Positions 54,225-62,558 of a stretch of DNA of 64,000 bases are shown one piece after another. Position 1 is the stretch's first letter. Each line of letters opens with the position of its first letter. Origin of the DNA: Parapedobacter composti (GTDB lineage Bacteria > Bacteroidota > Bacteroidia > Sphingobacteriales > Sphingobacteriaceae); the NCBI RefSeq assembly GCF_900112315.1, contig NZ_FOLL01000014.1:1-64000 (forward strand). The letters are read 5' to 3'. The position numbers were made by a program, and so were the translations under genes. The notes beneath the pieces were generated by a model. The model saw only the letters and a list, made by a program, of their open reading frames with translations, was not told where the DNA came from and did not search any database.

Positions 54225-54803
54225 ATGAACAATAAGATGAAAAATCTGTTTAAAGGTGTAGTGGTGGTTGCCGTGCTGTTTCTATCAACCGGACTTGTCA
54301 GCGCACAACAAAAGATTGGACACGTGAACTCCAATGACATCATCCAATCCATGCCGGAATTCAAGACGGCCAATACGGAGTTCGAAAACCTGCAGAAAAC
54401 CAAGGAAGATGAGCTGCAGCAAATGGGCGCCGAAGCCCAGAAGAAGCTCCTTCAGGCGCAGGAGCTGCAACGGAACCGCAGTGAAGCCAACAAAGATTCC
54501 ATCGACGCTAAATTGCAGACCCTAACCGTTGAACTGCAGGAGATGGATCGGCGGATGCAGGAAGTGCAGCAAATTGCGCAGCAAGAGTTGCAGAAAAAAC
54601 AAGAAGAATTGTTCGCTCCGATATTCCAAAAGGCAAACACTGCTGTGCAGAGCGTGGCCAAAGAGAAGGGCTACGCCTACGTGTTTGACATCGCCAATCC
54701 GGGCCTTGCTTATTTTGCCGGCGGAGACGACCTCACAGCCGATGTAAAAGCTAAACTGGGAATCAGTGGATCAACCCCGGCCGCCGCACCGTCAAATGAA
54801 TAA
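54225..54803 (+). CDS. OmpH/Skp family periplasmic chaperone
   Basis: The 192-residue second Skp-like protein has a signal peptide ending SAQQK. The first strand is IGHVNSNDIIQSMPEF, and a glutamine- and lysine-rich coiled coil (about 50-130) follows, then YAYVFDIANPGLAYFAGGDDLT and a proline-alanine tail. It follows the first ompH by 112 bases and ends the envelope run at a terminator. Confidence 0.92.
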   Translation: MNNKMKNLFKGVVVVAVLFLSTGLVSAQQKIGHVNSNDIIQSMPEFKTANTEFENLQKTKEDELQQMGAEAQKKLLQAQELQRNRSEANKDSIDAKLQTLTVELQEMDRRMQEVQQIAQQELQKKQEELFAPIFQKANTAVQSVAKEKGYAYVFDIANPGLAYFAGGDDLTADVKAKLGISGSTPAAAPSNE

Positions 54804-54830
54804 ACGGATACCGGTTTCAGGATAAAAATA

Positions 54831-54863
54831 AAAAAGCGGAACGCGAAGGCATTCCGCTTTTTT
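54831..54863 (+). terminator. Terminator after the second ompH gene
   Basis: AAAAGCGGAA pairs with TTCCGCTTTT around a ten-base loop. The T-run continues into TTTTTTA, and the site lies 28 bases after the stop. Confidence 0.88.
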
Positions 54864-54912
54864 ATTGCCCAGCACTCCACCCCCCACCCCACTTTAAATA
54901 CATCCTAAATAA

Positions 54913-54952
54913 ATTATTATGCTTGCATAGTAATTTATATTGCTTAATTTCG
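54913..54952 (+). promoter_or_regulatory. Promoter with overlapping imperfect palindrome before the Fe-S pair
   Basis: TTG (54923-54925) and TAATTTCG (54945-54952) are spaced by 19 bases. The -33 region lies in the centre of a palindrome, ATTATTATGC-tt-GCATAGTAAT (54913-54934, one mismatch), which could be a repressor site. The start codon is 20 bases downstream. Confidence 0.45.
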
Positions 54953-54972
54953 TACATAAACCCTGGGGATAG

Positions 54973-56295
54973 ATGGTAAGCCAAGTCATATTCGGTCTAT
55001 TGCTCATCGCTGCATTCGCATGGGCCACCACCAATGCGCTTAAGATTATACAAAACATCCGGTTAGGCAAGGCCGAACATCGGGCCGACCGGCATGCCGA
55101 TCGGTGGCGGCAGATGCTGCTGGTAGCTTTCGGACAGAAAAAGATGTTCAAGCGCCCATTTCCGGCCTTGCTGCACCTGTTTGTCTATCTCGGCTTTATC
55201 ATTATCAATATTGAATTGCTCGAAATCGTCATCGATGGACTCTTCGGCACCCATCGCGTGTTTGCAGGTTCCGGCCCGTTTTATTCCTTCCTTATTGGCG
55301 CGTTTGAATGGCTGGCGTTGGCGGTACTGGTAGGCTGTGTGGTTTTTCTGGCCCGGCGCAACATCGCCCGTCTGAGGCGCTTTTTCGGTGTGGAAATGAC
55401 CACCTGGCCGCGCACAGATGCGAATCTGATTCTTATTGCTGAAATCGTGCTGATGGCCGCTTTCCTCACGATGAATGCGGCGGATTATAAATTACAATCG
55501 CTCGGTGTGCCGCCCTATGTACAAGCCGGTGCGTTTCCGGTAAGTGGATGGCTTACACCGGTATTGCCGGAAAACACCACCGCCCTGATTGCACTGGAGC
55601 GCGGTTGCTGGTGGTTTCATATCATCGGGGTGCTCGCTTTCCTGAACTACCTGCCTTATTCCAAGCACTTGCACATCCTGTTGGCGTTTCCCAATACGTA
55701 TTTCGCCAACCCGGAACCCAAAGGACGCTTTACGAACATGGATAGTGTAACCAATGAAGTGAAAGCCATGCTCGACCCTTCGTATGTTCCGGAAAATGCG
55801 GGGCCACCGTCCCGTTTCGGAGCAAAAGATATCCAGGATCTGACGTGGAAGCACTTGCTCGATGCCTATACCTGTACCGAATGCGGGAGGTGCACGTCGG
55901 TATGCCCGGCCAGCATGACAGGTAAACTGTTATCACCTCGGAAAATCATGATGGACACCCGTGACCGGATGGTTGAAGTAGGCCGGAATACGCGGAAAAA
56001 CAAGGGATTTAAAGACGATGGGAAGGCACTGCTGGACGATTATATCAGCCGTGAAGAAATCTGGGCCTGCACCACCTGCAATGCCTGCGTGGAGGCCTGT
56101 CCGGTTAGCATCAATCCATTGGACATCATTATGGAGTTGCGGCGCTATACGGTTATGGAAGAATCCCAGGCGCCAACGAGTCTCCATACGATGTTCAGCA
56201 ATGTAGAGAACAACGGCGCGCCGTGGAAATATGCCCAAGCGGATAGGGCCAGGTGGGTGGATGGTGATCGGGGGTCGGTGATCGGTGATCGGTGA
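54973..56295 (+). CDS. Membrane-bound (Fe-S)-binding oxidoreductase subunit
   Basis: The 440-residue product has about five membrane segments in its first 245 residues (e.g. QVIFGLLLIAAFAWATTNAL, LLHLFVYLGFIIINIELLEI), resembling nitrate-reductase gamma/HdrE-type cytochrome domains. Two [4Fe-4S] motifs follow: CTECGRCTSVCP and CTTCNACVEACP. It probably passes electrons between a quinone and a cytosolic partner, with the CCG protein 32 bases downstream as second subunit. The expected end is near ADRARW; the last about 12 residues (VDGDRGSVIGDR) come from a G-rich repeat that runs through the stop. Confidence 0.85.
   Translation: MVSQVIFGLLLIAAFAWATTNALKIIQNIRLGKAEHRADRHADRWRQMLLVAFGQKKMFKRPFPALLHLFVYLGFIIINIELLEIVIDGLFGTHRVFAGSGPFYSFLIGAFEWLALAVLVGCVVFLARRNIARLRRFFGVEMTTWPRTDANLILIAEIVLMAAFLTMNAADYKLQSLGVPPYVQAGAFPVSGWLTPVLPENTTALIALERGCWWFHIIGVLAFLNYLPYSKHLHILLAFPNTYFANPEPKGRFTNMDSVTNEVKAMLDPSYVPENAGPPSRFGAKDIQDLTWKHLLDAYTCTECGRCTSVCPASMTGKLLSPRKIMMDTRDRMVEVGRNTRKNKGFKDDGKALLDDYISREEIWACTTCNACVEACPVSINPLDIIMELRRYTVMEESQAPTSLHTMFSNVENNGAPWKYAQADRARWVDGDRGSVIGDR
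56252..56295. repeat. G-rich GGTGATCGGT repeat fused to the 3' end of the Fe-S gene
   Basis: Variants of GGTGGGTGG, GGGGGTCGGTG and GGTGATCGGT cover the last codons and stop of the Fe-S gene. They match the repeat at 44230-44277. Confidence 0.75.
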
Positions 56296-56327
56296 CCTAA
56301 GCTTACTGCATAAAAGCATCTAACAAC

Positions 56328-57119
56328 ATGAACGAACTCAACATACCGACGATGGCCGAAATGGCTGCCCGGGGCGAAATGCCGGATATCCTGTTTTGGG
56401 TGGGCTGTGCGGGAAGCTTTGACGACCGTGCTCAACGTATTACTCGTGATATCTGCAAAATCCTCCAGCACGTAGGCATAAAATTCGCTGTGCTCGGCAC
56501 AGAAGAAACCTGTACCGGTGATCCGGCAAAACGTGCCGGCAATGAATTCCTTTTCCAGTTGCAGGCAATGGCGAATATTGAACTGCTCAATGGCTATGAC
56601 GTAAAGAAGATTGTTACAGCCTGCCCCCATTGCTTCAATACCCTGAAAAACGAGTATCCGGGTTTAGGTGGACATTTTGACGTCATCCACCACACACAGC
56701 TCCTTCAGCAATTGATTGACGAAGGTAAATTAAAAGCGGAAGGGGGCGAGTCCTTCAAAGGGCGGCGCATTACGTACCACGACCCCTGTTATCTTGGCCG
56801 GGGCAACGGTGTGTACGAGGCACCGCGCAAGGTGTTGGAAAGCCTTGATACCCAGTTGGTAGAAATGAAGCGCTGCCGCAGCAATGGCTTATGCTGCGGT
56901 GCAGGCGGAGCCCAACTGTTCAAAGAACCCGAAAAGGGACATAAAGAAATCAACGTTGAACGCACGGAGGAGGCACTATCTACCGGAGCGGATGTCATTG
57001 CCGCAGCCTGCCCATTCTGTATGACCATGCTGCGCGACGGCATTAAAGCCAAAGATAAAGAACAAGAAGTAGCGGTACTGGACATCGCCGAAATTACCGC
57101 AAGGGCGAACGGGCTGTAA
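56328..57119 (+). CDS. CCG-domain (Fe-S)-binding protein, HdrB-like
   Basis: The 263-residue soluble protein has two cysteine-rich CCG-type domains: GCAGSFDDRAQRI with TCTGDPAKRAGNE and TACPHCFNTLKNEYP, then YHDPCYLGRGNGVYEAPR with GLCCGAGGAQLF and AACPFCMTMLRDG. Such domains carry the active-site clusters of heterodisulfide-reductase B subunits and related oxidoreductases. With the membrane partner upstream it likely forms a two-subunit electron-transfer complex; the redox partner is unknown. Confidence 0.88.
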   Translation: MNELNIPTMAEMAARGEMPDILFWVGCAGSFDDRAQRITRDICKILQHVGIKFAVLGTEETCTGDPAKRAGNEFLFQLQAMANIELLNGYDVKKIVTACPHCFNTLKNEYPGLGGHFDVIHHTQLLQQLIDEGKLKAEGGESFKGRRITYHDPCYLGRGNGVYEAPRKVLESLDTQLVEMKRCRSNGLCCGAGGAQLFKEPEKGHKEINVERTEEALSTGADVIAAACPFCMTMLRDGIKAKDKEQEVAVLDIAEITARANGL

Positions 57120-57121
57120 GC

Positions 57122-57180
57122 CATTTTTGGTAAAAAAAACATATCATTCGCCAAAAATGACCAAAGGTTTGGTATTTTTG
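57122..57180 (+). promoter_or_regulatory. Inverted repeat and -7 element before the sigma-factor gene
   Basis: CATTTTTGG (57122-57130) and CCAAAAATG (57151-57159) are inverted copies 20 bases apart. TATTTTTG (57173-57180) follows and ends five bases before the ATG. The inverted repeat could be a control site, and the mRNA may be nearly leaderless. Confidence 0.45.
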
Positions 57181-57185
57181 AGGGA

Positions 57186-57788
57186 ATGGCGATTAAACCC
57201 CTACCAAACGAGCCCGAACTGTTGCAGAAAATTGCTGAAGGAGATGAACATGCGTTCGGTTTACTCTTTCACCACTATTACCGGCCATTGGGACAAGCGG
57301 TTTTACGCTTAATCGAATCCCGGGATATTGCACAGGAAATCGTTCAAGACACTTTTATCAACATCTGGCACGGTAGAGCGCACTTAAAACGTGTTACCAG
57401 CTTCAGCGGCTATCTATTTATTTCATGCCGCAACCAGACGTTTGCCGTATTGAAAAAGCGGGCTGCCGAAAAGAAACTACAGCCGTTGGTAGAACAGCAA
57501 ATACAGTGGGAGCACGAGTACGAATTGGAAGCCGAGGAAGATAACAGCGGAATTTATCGCGCTTTACTCGAACAGGCGGTAGAAAAGTTGCCGGAACAAC
57601 AAAAGAAAATTTACAAGCTGAGCCGCTATCAACACCTTAAATACGCCGAAATTGCCCAACGGCTTGGAATTTCAAAAGAAACGGTAAAAACACAGATATA
57701 CCACGCCGTCAAATCAATCAAAAAAGAACTTAAACATCATTTTCCAGTTAAAATAGCCATAATTTTAACCACCCACCTCTTTTTTTAA
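57186..57788 (+). CDS. ECF RNA polymerase sigma factor (FecI-like)
   Basis: The 200-residue product has sigma region 2 (LFHHYYRPLGQAVLRLIES, AQEIVQDTFINIWHGR) and region 4 (LPEQQKKIYKLSRYQHLKYAEIA, RLGISKETVKTQIYHAVKSI). It is followed by a FecR anti-sigma gene and an STN-bearing susC. This is the standard trans-envelope signalling set, in which ligand binding by the transporter releases the sigma factor to activate the locus. Confidence 0.93.
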   Translation: MAIKPLPNEPELLQKIAEGDEHAFGLLFHHYYRPLGQAVLRLIESRDIAQEIVQDTFINIWHGRAHLKRVTSFSGYLFISCRNQTFAVLKKRAAEKKLQPLVEQQIQWEHEYELEAEEDNSGIYRALLEQAVEKLPEQQKKIYKLSRYQHLKYAEIAQRLGISKETVKTQIYHAVKSIKKELKHHFPVKIAIILTTHLFF

Positions 57789-57854
57789 GAAAAAATACAT
57801 TTTTTCCTACATCTTATACTACCTTTTCCCAAGCAAACCACTCTTTAAACGAAA

Positions 57855-59039
57855 ATGGAGCGGTTCGACTATCTATTTCAGCGCTACGTGCAAAAAACAG
57901 CCACCCCGGCGGAGCGGTTGGAGTTCCAATCGCGCATCCAAAGCGGCCACTACGACACACGATTGAAGGAATTGCTTGCACACTATTTCCAGCATTTTAC
58001 GCCTAATGAAGAGTGGGATACCCTTCCCGATCCCCCACTTGGGACATTCCTCTCCATTATTTCCGATGGTCCGGAAAGAGCAGTGGGCCGCCGTTGGACG
58101 CGCGGCCGCGTAATTGCCTCCATTGCGGCAGTCATACTGGCTGTGATTGCTGTTGCGTTATATATCGGCATGAGCCACCAGCCGGAAGAACAGACCGTAG
58201 ACGCAAGCCGCATAAAACCCGGCAGCAATCATGCGGTACTCGAGTTGGCTGACGGCACAGTCATTGACCTTAGTAGTCAGCATGAAGGGGTTATCTTATC
58301 GGACACCGGACTGTTTTATAACGATGGAACCCCGCTGATTACGGGCATTCCGAAAAACAACAATACAGCACACACCGCCAAATTGTCTACACCCAAAGGC
58401 GGGCAATATCGGCTTACCTTGCCTGACGGCACCACGGTATGGCTTAACGCTGCCTCATCGCTTACCTATCCTTCGCAATTTGAAAAAACAGAGCGCGTGG
58501 TAGAACTAACCGGCGAAGCGTATTTCGAAGTGGCAAAACCGGTATCCGCTGAGCCATGGCCTTTTGTTGTCGAAACAGCAGACCAACGTTTAAAAGTACT
58601 TGGTACAAAATTCAACGTTTCTGCTTATCCCTCCGACGGTTATACAAAGACCATCTTACAAGAAGGTACCGTTGAAATCACTCCTAACTTCGGGTCGCCA
58701 CAACAGCTAATCCCCAACCAGCAAGCGGTCGTGTTTTCGGGAAACAACCAGATTCATGTCAATTCCGTAGACGCCGGTGACGCTATCGCCTGGATTAACG
58801 GCCTATTCTACTTCGATAATACCGACATTGAAGAGGTCTTGCAAATCATCGGCCGTTGGTACAATGTTGAGGTGCTCGCCGGCGACCTGCCGGAAAAGAA
58901 ACTGGATGGCATACTTCCCAGAGATGTAAACCTATCCGATCTGATGACCATGATCTCGGAAACCTGCAATATCGAATTCAAACTGACTGAACAGGTAGAT
59001 AAACAACTTAAAACAAGGAGGATTTATATGAGCTATTAG
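57855..59039 (+). CDS. FecR family anti-sigma factor
   Basis: The 394-residue product has an N-terminal cytoplasmic part (1-85), one membrane helix (about 87-106, IASIAAVILAVIAVALYIG) and a periplasmic FecR domain. The latter shows STPKGGQYRLTLPDGTTVWLN, then ERVVELTGEAYFEVAKP, then RLKVLGTKFNVSAYP. The C-terminal region (about 320-392, FYFDNTDIEEVLQIIGRWYN) is of DUF4974 type and meets the STN domain of the transporter. It holds or activates the upstream sigma factor. Confidence 0.94.
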   Translation: MERFDYLFQRYVQKTATPAERLEFQSRIQSGHYDTRLKELLAHYFQHFTPNEEWDTLPDPPLGTFLSIISDGPERAVGRRWTRGRVIASIAAVILAVIAVALYIGMSHQPEEQTVDASRIKPGSNHAVLELADGTVIDLSSQHEGVILSDTGLFYNDGTPLITGIPKNNNTAHTAKLSTPKGGQYRLTLPDGTTVWLNAASSLTYPSQFEKTERVVELTGEAYFEVAKPVSAEPWPFVVETADQRLKVLGTKFNVSAYPSDGYTKTILQEGTVEITPNFGSPQQLIPNQQAVVFSGNNQIHVNSVDAGDAIAWINGLFYFDNTDIEEVLQIIGRWYNVEVLAGDLPEKKLDGILPRDVNLSDLMTMISETCNIEFKLTEQVDKQLKTRRIYMSY

Positions 59040-59179
59040 AACCTGATATGAAAAAGCTTAGCAAAAATCCCGGCCTGTGGAGCCGGGATGGCTTACTGCT
59101 GGAACAGTAAGCTGTTTGTTAAGGATAAGCGCAAAATTGGATCAGATTACCCCAATCACTTAACCAACTACACAAAGGT

Positions 59180-62100
59180 ATGAATTGTACTTTATTGGAC
59201 AAACGGGAAGGACTATGGGCCTACCTACCGTCCCGCTGCAACTTATCAAAATCATGGTGGACAATGAATTTAACCGCCTTATTTACTTGCTTAATATGCT
59301 TTCAGGTCAGCGCTGCCAGCTATGCCCAACATTTAACATTGAATGTGAAAGAAGCTTCCTTAAGAAGCGTTATGAAAGAAATACGGAAACAAACCGGTTA
59401 TAACTTTCTGTATGAAAAAGGTTACTTGGATAAAGCTAAGCCCGTTTCGATTGCCGTGAATGAAGCATCGCTGGAAGATGCGCTGAAACTTGCTTTCAAG
59501 GGACAGCCCTTTGATTACAAGATATTAAATAAAATCATTTACCTGATACCGGCACGCAACCAAACTGAGCAACAGGTACCGGCACTGCAAACGACGGTAC
59601 AGGGAAAAGTGACTGATGAAGGCGGCAAACCCTTGACGGGGGCGACCATCTATGTGCCAGCTACGCAACAACAAGCCACATCCAACGCTTTGGGAGAATT
59701 CAGCATCCCTAACGTGCCAACCGACGCTGTGCTGCGGATATCTTATGTTGGATATACCTCCAGGGAGGTGAAGGCGTCCGACAGCTTTCTGACTATCGCC
59801 TTGGAAATCTCCTGGCAGACGCTTGACGACGTGGAAATCCGTGTTGCCTACGGCACCCAAACCAAAGAATCCTTTACGGGATCTGCCACAACCGTCAAAG
59901 CCGAACAGCTTGAATCAAGGCCGCGTGTCACCTTCATGGAAAGCTTGCAGGGTAACGTTCCGGGGCTGATAGCAACAAGTGGTAGTGGAGCACCAGGGGC
60001 ATTTCCTAATGTCCGTATCCGTGGCATTGGTTCCCACCAAGCGGGCAATACCCCCCTATATGTGGTGGATGGCATTCCGATTGTCACCGGCAATATCGGC
60101 AGTATTGCCACATCTTCCACGGCACAAGCACTAATCAATCCCAATGACATTGAAAGTGTGACGGTTCTTAAAGACGCTTCAGCTACCTCTATCTACGGTT
60201 CCCGTGCTGCTAATGGGGTAATCCTCATTACCACCAAGTCCGGCCAGTCGGGGCGAAGCCGGATAAACGCATCCATCCAGCGCGGCATCTCCCGGATAAT
60301 GGCAGAAGATCGGATGCGTCCATTGAACACCAATGAAATGATTGAACTCCTCGCCGAAGGCGTTATTAACAGCTCCGACATCCGTATTGATAATCATGAT
60401 GATGCTGTGCAATACCTGATTGCACAAGGAATAAACCCCGATGTGGATACCGATTGGTATGATTTACTTACCCGTACCGGCAATTATGCACAATACAACG
60501 TTTCGGCTTCAGGCGGAAATGATAAAAGCACCTACTATACTTCGTTGGGTTATTATGACGAGGAAGGCACCACATTGGGTAATGGCTATCAACGGATGAC
60601 GGGCAGGCTGAGTTTGACCAACCAGCTGACCCAGCGACTGAAATTGGATGCGGGACTGTCTGCCGGCTACCAAAACCTGAACACCCCGCCCAACGGAAAC
60701 TTTTTTGTAAACCCGGTGTACAGTATGTACCGCATCCAGCCCTGGCTTAGGGCTTACAACGATGATGGCACCTACAACGAGGGGATTTCAAACACGTTCA
60801 ATCCAGTGGCCATTACCAATGAAAACATTTATGATTCCCGCTTTTATAACCTTAAGGGTAACATAGGAGCGCAATTAGACATCTGGAACGGTATCGCATT
60901 CGAATCGAGGGCCAATATAGACATGAACTTCGCCGATGAGTTCCGGTATGACAATCCGATGTTTGGGGATGCCCGAAACGATAACGGCCGCGGACGGAAC
61001 TACAACGTGCGTCACCACACATGGAACGTCTATAACATACTGAAATACAACAAACAGTTCAGTGAAATTGGAATCGATGCCACGTTAGGCCAGGAAGCGC
61101 AACGGTTCGACCGCAAGACAGTCAACACCTACGCCCGGAATTACACGGCTCCAAACAAATACCCTTTAGCCAATGCATCCGTTCCGGCAGCGGCAGACAG
61201 CTACGAATATGCGCGAGCTTACGCGGCATATTTCTTAAATACCAATTTCAACTATCAACAGAAATATTACCTCAGTGCATCAATACGAAGGGACGGTGTA
61301 TCTACGTTCGGGCGTAACAACCGATATGGCAACTTCTGGTCCATTGGTATTGGCTGGAACATCCACCAAGAACCATTTATGCAGGCTTACACCTGGATCG
61401 ATCAACTGAAATTACGGTCGAGCTACGGCGTAAACGGCAACGAAGCCGGCGGTTACTACCCGCATCTGGGTTTGTATGCGGTTGGGCAAGACTACAATGG
61501 TGAGCCCGGCTTCGGCTTGAGCCAGATTGAAAACGACAACCTGGTATGGGAAAAGAACAAACCCTTCGATATCGGTACAGATTTCTCGTTCTTCAACGGC
61601 CGGCTAAGCGGCTCATTTGATTATTACGTGCGGACAACCCAAGATTTACTCTTCTCTGTCGAAGTATCGAGAACAAACGGCATTACAACCTATGACGATA
61701 ACATCGGGTCATTCAAAAACTCCGGAATCGAGCTCGAATTGGCGGGAACCATCGTCAAATCTTATAAAACAGGAGGATTCAATTGGCACAGTGCGCTAAA
61801 TTTCAGCACACTGAATAACACCATCCTAAAGCTGGCTGACGATATGCCAATCCTGTCGGGTAATTTCCGGCGCGATGTAGGCCGGGATTATTATAGTTAT
61901 TACCTCAGGGGATACGCCGGCGTGCACCCGCAGACCGGAGAAGCGCTGTACTGGACAGACGGCACGAAAACAGCCACCACCAATAGCTATGCCGATGCGA
62001 TGCCGTTCTACCAAGGCAGCGCCCTCCCTTCCCATTTCGGCGGGCTTACCAACACATTCAGCTACAAAGGTCTTTCTCTCTCGTTCCAGCTATATTACAA

Positions 62101-62536
62101 TTGGGGCAATAAACTGTTCGGAGGGTTCACAAACCTATTTACAGACGGCAGTGCCGGCGCAGCTGACTTCAGGGCACTGCCCCGGCTAACCTACAACACG
62201 CGCTGGCGCCAACCCGGTGATGACGCGTTCAGCCCTAAAATCGTGTTTCGCGGCACACAATCGGGGTTAAGCGGGGAGCAAAACTCCACACGATTTATGT
62301 ATGATGGTGGTTATATCCGGTTGCGGGACGTTACGTTGCGCTACGATCTGCCGCTGAAGAAGCTGAACCTCCCCGTCTCCAGAAGTTCTGTGTATTTCCG
62401 CGCTAACAACCTGTGGACCTGGATCAGGGATCCCTACTTGCCCAGAGACCCCGAAAGCTTCGTAGGTGGTGGAATAGGTACGAGCGATGCGCCCATGGCC
62501 AGGCAAATGCTCATCGGATTGGATATTCAGTTTTAA
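59180..62536 (+). CDS. SusC/RagA TonB-dependent transporter with STN signalling domain
   Basis: The 1118-residue product has a long leader before the signal MNLTALFTCLICFQVSA, usual for this type. An STN domain (about 50-125) follows, with LTLNVKEASLRSVMKEIRKQ and ISIAV-like VSIAVNEASLEDALKLAFKG. Next come a carboxypeptidase-like domain (GGKPLTGATIYVP), a plug with VRIRGIGSHQAGNTPLYVV and SVTVLKDASATSIYGSRAANG, and a barrel ending GLDIQF. The STN domain couples uptake to the FecR/sigma pair upstream. The substrate is unknown. Confidence 0.95.
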   Translation: MNCTLLDKREGLWAYLPSRCNLSKSWWTMNLTALFTCLICFQVSAASYAQHLTLNVKEASLRSVMKEIRKQTGYNFLYEKGYLDKAKPVSIAVNEASLEDALKLAFKGQPFDYKILNKIIYLIPARNQTEQQVPALQTTVQGKVTDEGGKPLTGATIYVPATQQQATSNALGEFSIPNVPTDAVLRISYVGYTSREVKASDSFLTIALEISWQTLDDVEIRVAYGTQTKESFTGSATTVKAEQLESRPRVTFMESLQGNVPGLIATSGSGAPGAFPNVRIRGIGSHQAGNTPLYVVDGIPIVTGNIGSIATSSTAQALINPNDIESVTVLKDASATSIYGSRAANGVILITTKSGQSGRSRINASIQRGISRIMAEDRMRPLNTNEMIELLAEGVINSSDIRIDNHDDAVQYLIAQGINPDVDTDWYDLLTRTGNYAQYNVSASGGNDKSTYYTSLGYYDEEGTTLGNGYQRMTGRLSLTNQLTQRLKLDAGLSAGYQNLNTPPNGNFFVNPVYSMYRIQPWLRAYNDDGTYNEGISNTFNPVAITNENIYDSRFYNLKGNIGAQLDIWNGIAFESRANIDMNFADEFRYDNPMFGDARNDNGRGRNYNVRHHTWNVYNILKYNKQFSEIGIDATLGQEAQRFDRKTVNTYARNYTAPNKYPLANASVPAAADSYEYARAYAAYFLNTNFNYQQKYYLSASIRRDGVSTFGRNNRYGNFWSIGIGWNIHQEPFMQAYTWIDQLKLRSSYGVNGNEAGGYYPHLGLYAVGQDYNGEPGFGLSQIENDNLVWEKNKPFDIGTDFSFFNGRLSGSFDYYVRTTQDLLFSVEVSRTNGITTYDDNIGSFKNSGIELELAGTIVKSYKTGGFNWHSALNFSTLNNTILKLADDMPILSGNFRRDVGRDYYSYYLRGYAGVHPQTGEALYWTDGTKTATTNSYADAMPFYQGSALPSHFGGLTNTFSYKGLSLSFQLYYNWGNKLFGGFTNLFTDGSAGAADFRALPRLTYNTRWRQPGDDAFSPKIVFRGTQSGLSGEQNSTRFMYDGGYIRLRDVTLRYDLPLKKLNLPVSRSSVYFRANNLWTWIRDPYLPRDPESFVGGGIGTSDAPMARQMLIGLDIQF

Positions 62537-62558
62537 CACAAACTAACACTCAAACAAG

